A stretch of DNA of 64,000 nt, from the NCBI RefSeq assembly GCF_013364235.1, contig NZ_CP054919.1, forward strand, positions 4,855,200-4,919,199, written 5' to 3'. The position numbers and the translations under genes were made by a program. The stretch is from Kitasatospora sp. NA04385. GTDB lineage: Bacteria; Actinomycetota; Actinomycetes; Streptomycetales; Streptomycetaceae. This document shows, piece after piece, positions 41,788-49,523 of the stretch. Position 1 is the first letter of the stretch; every line of letters starts with the position of its first letter. Below the pieces are notes generated by a model. It ran no database searches, was not told the origin of the DNA, and saw only the letters and a list, made by a program, of their open reading frames with translations.

Positions 41788-42501
41788 TTGCGTTACCCAG
41801 CTGCGGCGCAGTTTCTGCGTGGCGCGATACCGGACGTCATCCACGCCTACCGGACGGCACTGAGAACGGTCCGCAGTCCCCTGGCCATGCGCAAGGAGGC
41901 GTGGCCGAAGTGCCGGGAGCAGGCGCAGGCGATCGTGGAGGACTGCGTCGCCCGCCTGACCGGGGAGGGGCCGCTCGAATCGGCCGAGGCCTGGCGGTAC
42001 TCGCACCTGGTCGGCACCGACCGCGCCAACCAGGGGATCGCGGTCGCCGAGTCGGTGCGCGCGGTGGAGATCCTGTGGAGCGCCATGCAGCCGACCATCA
42101 ACGCCGCGGTGCAGCACGAGGCCCCCGCGCGACGGGCCCCCGCGCTGCTGCTGATCAGCACCGCGTTCCGGGCCAGCGCCGGAAGCCGGCTCTACGCGGG
42201 CGCCGTCGGCTACGGCGGGGCCGTCGTCCGGGCCCCCGACCCGCTGGCGGAGGCGGACGACGCCGTCGTCCCGGCGGGCGTCTCCGAGGCGGCGCCCCTG
42301 CACGCCGGGGCGGGCGTGGCGCTCTCCCGGCGCGAGAAGGAGGTGCTGGACGGGGTGGCGAAGGCGATGACCAACAGTCAGATAGCCCGCCAGCTCGGCA
42401 TCACCACGGCGACCGTGAAGCGCCACCTCAACAACATCTACGGCAAGTTGGGCGCGGTCTCCCGCATCGACGCCGTCAACAAGGCCTTCGGGCGGCACTG
42501 A
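41788..42501 (+). CDS. LuxR-type regulator, likely pathway regulator of the adjacent locus
   Basis: 237 residues from TTG 41788, with GGGAGGGAA upstream. The C-terminal LuxR/GerE helix-turn-helix is clear (about 178-232: LSRREKEVLDGVAKAMTNSQIARQLG, TATVKRHLNNIYGKLG). The N-terminal 160 residues are helical and match no receiver, PAS or autoinducer domain I recognise, so the input signal is unknown. It sits at the boundary between ychF and the biosynthetic genes and is convergent with the UbiA gene. A cluster-situated activator role is inferred. The palindromic sites near 43.5 kb are candidate targets. Confidence 0.85.
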   Translation: MRYPAAAQFLRGAIPDVIHAYRTALRTVRSPLAMRKEAWPKCREQAQAIVEDCVARLTGEGPLESAEAWRYSHLVGTDRANQGIAVAESVRAVEILWSAMQPTINAAVQHEAPARRAPALLLISTAFRASAGSRLYAGAVGYGGAVVRAPDPLAEADDAVVPAGVSEAAPLHAGAGVALSRREKEVLDGVAKAMTNSQIARQLGITTATVKRHLNNIYGKLGAVSRIDAVNKAFGRH

Positions 42502-42530
42502 CCCGCGGGCCGCCGCCCGGGCGGCGGCCG

Positions 42531-43484
42531 TCACACCAGACCGGGCAGCAGGAGCGCGAGCAGCATGGCGGCGTTCGCCGCGAACTGGGTGCGCATGAAC
42601 ACGCGGTAGGCGCTGCGACGGGTCTCCCGGTCCCCGCCGGTGTCCCCGGCCGTCCGGACGATCTGCACCACCAGGCAGCCGGCGCCGACCGCCAGCGGGA
42701 CGGCCCCGGCCAGCGTCAGCGGGGCCCAGACCAGCGCCGCCAGCACCCCGCCGGCCCCGACCAGCAGCGCTCCGGCCGCCGCGACCGCGCGGGCCCGGCC
42801 GGCCCCGTGCCGCACGGCCACCGTGCGGCGCCCGCCGACCGCGTCCCCCTCGGCGTCGCCGAGGTCCTTGACGACCGCTCCCACCAGCGCCATCCAGGCG
42901 CTCATCACGGTGGCGAAGACCAGTCCGGCCGGGCTCAGCGTGCCGCCCGTGGTGGCGGCGCCCGCCGCGAACGAGGTCCAGCCGAGGCCGAACACCACCA
43001 CCGCGCAGGTGCTGCTCCAGCGCTTCGCCGGGAACGGCGGCGCCGAGTACAGCCAGCCCAGCAGCAGGAACAGCGCCACCCACGGGGTGAGGCCGGGGAC
43101 GTACAGCGACAGCAGCAGGGACCCCGCGGCGACGGCCGCGGTGAGCAGCGCCGCCGTCCGCTCCGGCAGGTCGCCCCGGGCGATCGGCCGGGCGGACCCG
43201 TTGGCGCGGTCCTCCTTGACGTCCAGCACGCCGTTGACGAGGTAGGCGGCCACCACGGCCAGCCACCAGACGAGGACCCCGGCGGCCAGGTGCGGTCCGT
43301 CCGCCTGCCCCTGGGAGACGAAGGCCGCGCCCACCGCGAACCGCAGGAGGAACACGATCTGGACCACGGGCCGGGCCTCGCCCAGGCTCAGACCCGCGTA
43401 ACGCAGGCCGCGCCGGAGCGGGGCCCGGAGCGGAACACGGGACCGCGATTCGGGCAGGGGAATCCTGCCGGAGGTCAATGTCAC
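42531..43484 (-). CDS. UbiA-family prenyltransferase
   Basis: 317 residues, about eight transmembrane helices. The first Asp-rich motif is NGVLDVKEDRANG (N-x3-D-x3-D, about residue 90) and the second is VKDLGDAEGDAVGG (about 216); both bind the Mg-diphosphate of the prenyl donor. UbiA enzymes attach prenyl chains to aromatic acids or other acceptors in the membrane. GTG 43484 is preceded by TAGGCT with seven bases between, so the transcript is probably leaderless. It is divergent from the dehydratase operon and shares its control region, hence protocatechuate or a derivative is a plausible acceptor. A menaquinone-type role cannot be excluded, but no men genes are near. Confidence 0.87.
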   Translation of the reverse strand: MTLTSGRIPLPESRSRVPLRAPLRRGLRYAGLSLGEARPVVQIVFLLRFAVGAAFVSQGQADGPHLAAGVLVWWLAVVAAYLVNGVLDVKEDRANGSARPIARGDLPERTAALLTAAVAAGSLLLSLYVPGLTPWVALFLLLGWLYSAPPFPAKRWSSTCAVVVFGLGWTSFAAGAATTGGTLSPAGLVFATVMSAWMALVGAVVKDLGDAEGDAVGGRRTVAVRHGAGRARAVAAAGALLVGAGGVLAALVWAPLTLAGAVPLAVGAGCLVVQIVRTAGDTGGDRETRRSAYRVFMRTQFAANAAMLLALLLPGLV

Positions 43485-43525
43485 GGCGTTCAGCCTACGA
43501 GGAACGGGTCCTCCGGGAGGGTGAG

Positions 43526-43623
43526 ACTGCACCCAAGGATGCACCCCGTCCGCGCACCCGTCCGACCGGCGTCCCCGCGGCGTACCGGTCGTCGTTCCGA
43601 CCCGGTGCATCCTTGGGTGCAGT
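43526..43623. promoter_or_regulatory. Pair of 20-bp operator-like sites in opposite orientation
   Basis: ACTGCACCCAAGGATGCACC (43526-43545) recurs as its exact reverse complement at 43604-43623, centres 78 bp apart. Each copy is itself an imperfect palindrome, TGCAyCCwwGGrTGCA, matching its own complement at 12 of 16 positions. The pair lies between the UbiA promoter and the dehydratase operon. The 78-bp spacing is close to seven and a half helical turns. Two regulator dimers, possibly looping DNA, are the simplest reading; a TTGACA hexamer follows at 43647. Confidence 0.7.
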
Positions 43624-43685
43624 TCCCCCTGCCGACCGCTCCGGGTTGACATCGTATGGGTCGACCGAGGAAGCAGGAGAGGGTC

Positions 43686-43796
43686 ATGAGGGCCGGCGTC
43701 AAAAATGCCAGGCGCGTGACTACCGATCTGCCGAAGGCCGCCCGGAACGCTCGCCGGAACACCACCGGTGGATTCGGGCCGCTCCGGCCTGCTTGA
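43686..43796 (+). CDS. Short leader-like ORF (36 residues)
   Basis: A short frame from ATG 43686 with a very good ribosome site (AGGAGAGGG, two bases from the ATG). The product is basic (eight Arg, three Lys), begins MRAGVKNARRV and ends GPLRPA. Five bases after its TGA comes a perfect 11-bp hairpin. It lies between the paired operator sites and the dehydratase gene, in the direction of the operon. Either a small regulatory peptide or a leader controlling read-through at the hairpin. No homologue is known to me; coding status is uncertain. Confidence 0.4.
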   Translation: MRAGVKNARRVTTDLPKAARNARRNTTGGFGPLRPA

Positions 43797-43800
43797 CCCG

Positions 43801-43835
43801 GGCGCCGGGAACACGTTCACTGCATTCCCGGCGCC
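43801..43835 (+). terminator. Hairpin after the leader ORF, upstream of the dehydratase operon
   Basis: Perfect 11-bp stem GGCGCCGGGAA/TTCCCGGCGCC (43801-43811 with 43825-43835) with a 13-base loop. It starts 5 bases after the leader ORF stop and 140 bases before the dehydratase start, so it is placed to act as a terminator or attenuator. Confidence 0.65.
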
Positions 43836-43940
43836 GGTCTATTCCGGTTCCGAGACGGCTTTCCACTCCGCGGTGAAAACTTCGGAAAAGCCGTCGACCT
43901 GCACTGTGACGTGCCGTTCCACTATCGGGAGGTAGGCGAA

Positions 43941-44789
43941 GTGGATTACCATATGGGTACGGTCACCCTGGGTGGCTCGCTGCCGGACAAATTGGAAGCA
44001 ATCGCCGCCGCCGGCTTCTCGGGTATCGAATTGATGGAGTGGGACCTGCAGGGGTTCTCCGCGCCCGTCGCCCGGGCCATGGCGGACGACCTCGGCCTGG
44101 AGATCGTCAACTACCAGCCGCTCAGGGACTTCGAAGGCGGCCCCAGGAACCAGCTGGCGGCCAAGCTGGACCGGGTCGAGCGGGTCTTCGACCGCATGGA
44201 GCAGTTGCGGACGAGCACCCTGATCCTGTGCAGCAACGTCACCGACGTGTCGGACCTCGACGACGACGAAGTCGCCGGTGACCTGGCACTCCTCGGCGAG
44301 CGGGCCGCGGCCAGGGGGTTCTCGATCGGCTACGAGGCGCTGTCCTGGGGGCTGCGGGTCAACACCTTCCGCCAGGCCTGGCGGCTGATCGAGCGCTCCG
44401 GCGCCGAGAACGTGGGCCTGGTGCTGGACAGCTTCCACACCCTGGCGCTGAACGACCGCTTCGACGACCTCTCCGAGGTGCCGCCCGACCGCATCGCGCT
44501 GATCCAGGTGTCGGACGCCCCCCGGATGAATCTGGACGTCATGTCCTGGAGCCGGCACCACCGCTGCCTGCCGGGCCGGGGGGATTTCGACGTGACCGGT
44601 TTCCTGGCGCCGGTGCTGGCCAACGGCTACGACGGCCCGATCTCGCTGGAGATATTCAATGACACCTACAAGGCGTGGCCCCTGGCGCCGCTCGCGCGGC
44701 AGGGAATGAGCGCACTGCGCGACGTCACGTCGGCGGCGATGCTGTCGGTTTCCCGAGGAGGAAGGCAGTTCCATGAGCACCGAATATGA
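43941..44789 (+). CDS. 3-dehydroshikimate dehydratase, stand-alone TIM-barrel type
   Basis: 282 residues. It should convert 3-dehydroshikimate to protocatechuate with a divalent metal. The fold is that of sugar-phosphate isomerases/epimerases, but the sequence follows the QuiC-type dehydratase closely: IATVSLSGTLP-like TVTLGGSLPDKLEAIAAAGF, YQPLRDFEGGPR, YEALSWG, VLDSFHTLA, DVMSWSRHHRCLPG and SLEIFND. The four metal ligands are present as Glu132, Asp163, Gln189 and Glu237. It lacks the HPPD-like C-terminal domain of the long QuiC enzymes. GTG 43941 has GGGAGG eight bases upstream; ATG 43953 is an alternative. First enzyme gene of an operon whose next gene overlaps by 17 bases. Confidence 0.85.
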   Translation: MDYHMGTVTLGGSLPDKLEAIAAAGFSGIELMEWDLQGFSAPVARAMADDLGLEIVNYQPLRDFEGGPRNQLAAKLDRVERVFDRMEQLRTSTLILCSNVTDVSDLDDDEVAGDLALLGERAAARGFSIGYEALSWGLRVNTFRQAWRLIERSGAENVGLVLDSFHTLALNDRFDDLSEVPPDRIALIQVSDAPRMNLDVMSWSRHHRCLPGRGDFDVTGFLAPVLANGYDGPISLEIFNDTYKAWPLAPLARQGMSALRDVTSAAMLSVSRGGRQFHEHRI

Positions 44790-45441
44790 AGTATTCGACT
44801 TCCCGGACATCGAACCCGGCCCGGAGAAGCCACTGGTACTCGGCCCGGCGGGCGAGGTCTTCAAATTCGTGCAGACCGGTGAGAGCAACGGCGGGAAATT
44901 CCTGTTCTCCAAGCTGACCGTGCCGCCGCACGTCGGCCCGCCGCCGCACATCCACCACCGCACCGACGAGTGGTTCTACGCGCCGAACGGCGGGTTCAGC
45001 ATCTTCATGGGGCCCAACGAGTTCCCCGACCTGGACGTCACGCCGGGCGACGGAGCCGACCGGGAGACGGTCGCCATGCTGCCGATGCGCCCGAAGGAAC
45101 TGCTCTACGTCCCGCGCCACTACACCCACGGCTTCGTCAACACGACGACCACCAACCAGGAGATGTGGCTGGTCTGGTCGCCGGACACGCCGGAGAGCTC
45201 CATCCTCCCGTACTTCATGAACGCGGGGAAGGTCGTGGCCAACGAGCAGGACATCACGGAGCCGGACTTCCTGTCCCGGATCCGGCTCGTCACGATGGCC
45301 CGCGACTACGGCATCAACCAGAGCGCGGACTTCTGGGACTTCGTCAAGGACGTCGTGGAGGACCGGCCCGCGTGGCTGCCGAGCGACGGCCGCGCGCGGC
45401 TGCTGAACCTGTTCCACGACGAGATCGAGGCGCAGGAGTAG
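44773..45441 (+). CDS. Cupin-domain protein (quercetinase-like)
   Basis: 222 residues, one cupin barrel at about 20-150. The metal motif is PPHVGPPPHIHHRTDEWFY (HxHxnE type) with a second His in PRHYTHGFVNTT. Cupins of this group include quercetin 2,3-dioxygenase-like oxygenases and isomerases. The C-terminal 70 residues (helical, ITEPDFLSRIRLVTMARDYG) are an extension I do not recognise. ATG 44773 has GAGGAGGAAGG upstream and lies within the end of the dehydratase gene, so the two are translationally coupled. Likely acts on a phenolic intermediate, as ring-opening oxygenase or as isomerase; this is inference. Confidence 0.83.
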   Translation: MSTEYEVFDFPDIEPGPEKPLVLGPAGEVFKFVQTGESNGGKFLFSKLTVPPHVGPPPHIHHRTDEWFYAPNGGFSIFMGPNEFPDLDVTPGDGADRETVAMLPMRPKELLYVPRHYTHGFVNTTTTNQEMWLVWSPDTPESSILPYFMNAGKVVANEQDITEPDFLSRIRLVTMARDYGINQSADFWDFVKDVVEDRPAWLPSDGRARLLNLFHDEIEAQE

Positions 45442-45444
45442 CCC

Positions 45445-46611
45445 GTGGGAATCGACCGGAAGACCTCGATCGCCGTCGTCGGCGGCGGATTGGGCGGAGC
45501 CGCGACGGCCGCGCTGCTGCAGCGGGCCGGCCACCGCGTGACGGTGTTCGAGCAGGCGGGCGCGTTCGAGCCCGCCGGCGCGGGCATCCACCTGACGCCC
45601 AACGTGATGCGCGTCCTGGACCGGGTGGGGGTCGCCGACGCCCTGGTCGGGGCCGGCTACCTGCCCGAGTCGTTCACCAGCCGGGACTTGGCGTCGAACT
45701 CCGTCAGGTGCGCGCTGCCGCTCGGCGCCGGGGTGCGGGCGCGGTACGGAGCCCCCTACCTCACCGTCGGCCGCGGCGTGCTCCACCGGGAACTGCTCGG
45801 CGCCCTGCGGCCGGGCACCGTGCGGTACGGCAAGCGGCTGGTCTCGTTCGACGACCGGGGCGCCCGGGTGCGGCTGGACTTCGCCGACGGGAGCACCGCC
45901 GAGGCCGACTGCGTCATCGGCGCGGACGGCCTCGGGTCGCGGGTCCGGGAGGGGATGCACGGCGCCGAACGCCCCGGCTTCTCCGGCCAGATCGCGTACC
46001 GGGCGACCGTGCCCGCGGGCACCCCGGTCCCCGTCGACCGGCGGTGCATCACCAAGTGGTGGGCCGGGGAGAGCTTCGTCATCGGCTACCCGACCGACTC
46101 CCGCAGCGGCGACTACTACTTCGTCGCCGGCACGGCGGCCGACGCGTGGCCGCACCCGCGGTCCTGGGTCGAGGCCGACCGGGACGAGATGCTGGACGCC
46201 TTCGCCGGCTCCTGCGACGAGGTCCGCACCCTGCTCGAAGCGGCCCGCTCGCTGACCAAGTGGCCGCTCTTCGAACGCCCGCCGCTGCAGCAGTGGGGCC
46301 GGGGCCGGGTCGCGCTGCTCGGCGACGCCTGCCACCCCATGCGGCCGCACATGGCGCAGGGCGCGGCCATGGCCATCGAGGACGGCGTGCTGCTGCTGCG
46401 CTGCCTGGAGGCCGAGGACGACGTCGAGGACGCGTTCTGGCGCTACGCCGAGAGCCGCAAGCAGCGCACCACCCGGATCCAGGCCGTGTCCGCCGCGAAC
46501 TCGTGGCTCAAGGACACCGAAGACCCGGCCTGGGTCTTCAGCTACGACGCGATGAACGTCGACCTACCCGAATCCAGGAGGCACTCCACGTGTACGACAC
46601 TGATGTCCTGA
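45445..46611 (+). CDS. FAD-dependent monooxygenase, salicylate/6-hydroxynicotinate hydroxylase-like
   Basis: 388 residues. Class A flavoprotein hydroxylase: GxGxxG at residues 13-18 (VVGGGLGGAAT), the DG motif in CVIGADGLGSRVRE (about 160), and the GD motif in LLGDACHPMRPHMAQGAAMAIEDG (about 290). The HPMRPHMAQGA form of the last motif resembles enzymes that replace a ring carboxyl by hydroxyl (salicylate hydroxylase, NicC). Acting on protocatechuate or its prenylated form it would give a hydroxyquinol. GTG 45445 is 3 bases after the cupin stop. Its end overlaps the next gene by 22 bases. The last 20 residues are read through that overlap. Confidence 0.87.
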   Translation: MGIDRKTSIAVVGGGLGGAATAALLQRAGHRVTVFEQAGAFEPAGAGIHLTPNVMRVLDRVGVADALVGAGYLPESFTSRDLASNSVRCALPLGAGVRARYGAPYLTVGRGVLHRELLGALRPGTVRYGKRLVSFDDRGARVRLDFADGSTAEADCVIGADGLGSRVREGMHGAERPGFSGQIAYRATVPAGTPVPVDRRCITKWWAGESFVIGYPTDSRSGDYYFVAGTAADAWPHPRSWVEADRDEMLDAFAGSCDEVRTLLEAARSLTKWPLFERPPLQQWGRGRVALLGDACHPMRPHMAQGAAMAIEDGVLLLRCLEAEDDVEDAFWRYAESRKQRTTRIQAVSAANSWLKDTEDPAWVFSYDAMNVDLPESRRHSTCTTLMS

Positions 46612-48416
46612 TCGTCGGGAGCGGCCCGGCCGGATCGTCCGCGGGGCTGATGCTGAGCACGTACGGCATCGACAACCTCGTGATCACGAAGCACCGCTGG
46701 CTCGCCGACACCCCCCGCGCGCACTACAAGAACCAGCGCACCATGGAGGTCTTCCGGGACCTGGACGTGGCGGACGAGATCCTCGCCAAGGCCTCGCCCA
46801 AGGAGGTCATGGGCAACGTCGTCTTCTGCACCAGCCTGGTGGGCGAGGAGCTGGGGCGGCTGCCCTACGGCGCCAACCGGGCGCGGCGGCAGAGCGACTA
46901 CGCGCTGGCCAGCCCGGCCGAGCACTGCGACCTGCCGCAGACCCTGCTGGAGCCGATCCTGCTGTCCAACGCCGCCGCGCGCGGCAGCCACGTCCGGTTC
47001 GACACCCAGCTGCTGGGGTTCCGGCAGGACGAGGACGGCGTCACCGCGCAGGTGCTGGACCGGCTGAAGCGCGAGCGCTACGAGATCCGGGCCAAGTACC
47101 TGATCGGCGCGGACGGCGGCAACAGCCTGGTGGCGGAGCAGCTCGGCCTGCCGATGGAGGGCCACATGGGCCTGGCCGGCAGCATCAGCATCATCCTGCA
47201 CGCGGACCTCTCGCACCTCGTGGCGCACCGCCCCGGCTACCTCTGGTGGATCATGCAGCCGGGCGCCAACGTCGGCGGCATCGGCATGGGCCTGCTGCGC
47301 ATGGTCCGGCCGTGGAACGAGTGGCAGATCGTGTGGGGCTACGACATGAGCGCGGGCGAGCCCGACGTCTCCGAGATCGACGCGGTCGGCATCGCCCGCC
47401 AACTGATCGGCGACGATTCGGTGGACATCACCATCCGCTCCGTCTCCACCTGGACCGTGAACCAGAAATACGCCACCAAGTACTCCAACGGCCGGGTTTA
47501 CTGTATGGGCGACGCGGTGCACCGTCACCCGCCGTCCAACGGCCTGGGTTCGAACACCTCGATTCAGGACGCCTACAACCTGGCGTGGAAAATGGCGATG
47601 GTCCTGAAGGGACAGGCGTCGGAACGGCTGCTGGACACCTACGACCAGGAGCGCGCTCCGATCGGCAAGCAGATAGTCGAGCGCGCGAACAAGAGCATCG
47701 AGCAGTTCGGGGGCATATTCTCCGCCCTCGGGCTGGACGCGAAGCTGGACGCGGACCAGATGCGCCTCAACATGTCCGTCCTGAAAGAGGCTTCCGCGGC
47801 GGGCGCCGAGAAGCGGAAGATGCTGCGCGAGGCCATCGAGCTCAAGTCGTACGAGTTCGCGACCCAGGGCGTCGAGCTCAACCAGCGCTACGCGTCGCAC
47901 GCCGTCCGCCCGGACGGCGCCGGGCACCCCGAGTGGGAGCGCGACCCCGAGCTGTACTACCAGGCGTCCAGCCGGCCCGGCGCCCGCCTGCCGCACGTCT
48001 GGCTCGACCGGCGCGGCGCGCAGGTCTCCAGCCTGGACGTGGTGGGCAAGGGGAGGTTCACCCTGCTGACGGGGCTGAACGGGCAGGGCTGGCTCCGGGC
48101 CGCCGAGCTCCTCTCGGCGGAGCTGGGCATCGAGGTCGCCGCGCACGTCATCGGCCCCGGCCACGAGCTGCAGGACCTCTACGGGGACTGGGCCGACGTC
48201 ACCGAACTGCCGGAGGACGGCTGCCTGTTGGTGCGTCCGGACGCGTTCATCGGCTGGCGCAGCGAGGACTGCGCCGCGGCCGAGGACGCGCTGCGCACGG
48301 CCCTGCACGGCATCCTCGGGCGGGCTTCGGACGGGCGGGACGATCCGGACGGGTCGGCGCGCACCGAGGACGAGCCCGCTCCGGCGGCGCGTCCGGCCAT
48401 GGCGATGAACAACTAG
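46590..48416 (+). CDS. FAD-dependent aromatic hydroxylase (TfdB/phenol 2-monooxygenase-like)
   Basis: 608 residues from GTG 46590 (CAGGAGG upstream); an open frame upstream is antisense-like shadow in the previous gene. FAD motifs: VLIVGSGPAGSSAGLML (10-15), YLIGADGGNSLVAEQLGLP (about 177) and MGDAVHRHPPSNGLGSNTSIQDAYNLAWK (about 306). A thioredoxin-like C-terminal domain (about 470-580) is characteristic of phenol and chlorophenol hydroxylases. It should add a ring hydroxyl using NADPH and O2. A 25-residue acidic/Pro tail ends the protein. With the preceding enzyme, two hydroxylation steps are available to the pathway. Confidence 0.88.
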   Translation: MYDTDVLIVGSGPAGSSAGLMLSTYGIDNLVITKHRWLADTPRAHYKNQRTMEVFRDLDVADEILAKASPKEVMGNVVFCTSLVGEELGRLPYGANRARRQSDYALASPAEHCDLPQTLLEPILLSNAAARGSHVRFDTQLLGFRQDEDGVTAQVLDRLKRERYEIRAKYLIGADGGNSLVAEQLGLPMEGHMGLAGSISIILHADLSHLVAHRPGYLWWIMQPGANVGGIGMGLLRMVRPWNEWQIVWGYDMSAGEPDVSEIDAVGIARQLIGDDSVDITIRSVSTWTVNQKYATKYSNGRVYCMGDAVHRHPPSNGLGSNTSIQDAYNLAWKMAMVLKGQASERLLDTYDQERAPIGKQIVERANKSIEQFGGIFSALGLDAKLDADQMRLNMSVLKEASAAGAEKRKMLREAIELKSYEFATQGVELNQRYASHAVRPDGAGHPEWERDPELYYQASSRPGARLPHVWLDRRGAQVSSLDVVGKGRFTLLTGLNGQGWLRAAELLSAELGIEVAAHVIGPGHELQDLYGDWADVTELPEDGCLLVRPDAFIGWRSEDCAAAEDALRTALHGILGRASDGRDDPDGSARTEDEPAPAARPAMAMNN

Positions 48417-48427
48417 GAGGGGTGCGC

Positions 48428-49492
48428 ATGACCATCCAGGAGTCTGCTCCGGCGGGGCCCGTCACGCACGGGGACCCCGCGGCCCGGACGCCCGCCGGCG
48501 AGATCCGCAGGATGCAGGAGCTGATCCGCGGCATGGCGGTCACCCAGATGATCGCCGCGGCCTGCGAGCTCGGCCTCCCCGACGCGGTGGGCGACGACGG
48601 GGACTCGCTGACCGCCCTGGCCGAACGCCTGAAGGCCGACGCGGGCGTCCTGACCCGGATCGCCCGGGCCCTGTCGTCCCAGGGCGTGTTCGACGTCGAC
48701 GCGGACGGCGGAATCCGCCACAACGAGGCGTCCCGCCTGCTGACCACCACCACGGACGGCCCCTCGCTCCACTGGGCCGCGCGGTTCTGGGGGATGCCGG
48801 GCATCTGGCGCTCCTGGGGCGCGCTGAGCCACTGCGCCGGCACCGGCGAGGAGGCGTTCTCGCCCGTCAACGGCCAGGACTTCTTCGCCTACATGAACGC
48901 CAGCCCGGAGGAGGAGGCGCTCTACCAGCGCTACATGGCGAGCGGGTACCCGGGGCGCTACGCGGCGATCGCCGACGTGCTCCCGGTGGAGCCCGGCGAG
49001 TGGGTGATCGACGTCGGCGGGGGGACGGGGAGCCTGGCGCGGGCGGTCCTCGAACGGAACCCGGAGGTGCAGGCCATCGTCTACGACCAGGCCAGCGTGA
49101 TCTCCGCCCTGCCCGCGGGGTCGGGGCACGCCCGGCTGAGCACCTGCGCGGGCAGTTTCTTCGACGCGGTACCCGTGGGCGGAGACGTCTACGTCCTGTC
49201 GTGGATCCTGCACGACTGGCCGGACGGGAAGGCGGAGGCCGTCCTGCGCAACTGCCGCACGGCGATGGCTCCCGGCGCCCGGCTCGTCATCGTGGACCGC
49301 GTCCTGCAGGAGTCCCCGCAGGACTGCGACCCGCTCGACCTGGTGCTGGACCTGCAGATGCAGGTCCTGCACGGCGGGCGCGAGCGCACCCTGGACGACT
49401 TCGCGCGGCTCCTGGACGCGACGGGCTTCTCCGCCCCCCGGGTCCTGTCCGCGCGTCCGGAGTTCGCGGTCGTCCAGGCGACCGCAGTCTGA
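48428..49492 (+). CDS. O-methyltransferase (plant COMT/ASMT-like type)
   Basis: 354 residues. An N-terminal dimerisation winged-helix region (about 25-120: QELIRGMAVTQMIAAACELGLPDAV) and a SAM-binding domain with VIDVGGGTGSLARAVLE (about residue 195). The catalytic base is His in VLSWILHDWPDGKAEAVLRN (about 261), as in caffeate and acetylserotonin O-methyltransferases and many polyketide O-methyltransferases. It should methylate a phenolic hydroxyl of the pathway product. ATG 48428 lies behind AGGAGGGG, 11 bases after the previous stop. Confidence 0.93.
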   Translation: MTIQESAPAGPVTHGDPAARTPAGEIRRMQELIRGMAVTQMIAAACELGLPDAVGDDGDSLTALAERLKADAGVLTRIARALSSQGVFDVDADGGIRHNEASRLLTTTTDGPSLHWAARFWGMPGIWRSWGALSHCAGTGEEAFSPVNGQDFFAYMNASPEEEALYQRYMASGYPGRYAAIADVLPVEPGEWVIDVGGGTGSLARAVLERNPEVQAIVYDQASVISALPAGSGHARLSTCAGSFFDAVPVGGDVYVLSWILHDWPDGKAEAVLRNCRTAMAPGARLVIVDRVLQESPQDCDPLDLVLDLQMQVLHGGRERTLDDFARLLDATGFSAPRVLSARPEFAVVQATAV

Positions 49493-49523
49493 ACGTCGAT
49501 CACCCGATCCTGTCGAGAGAGCA

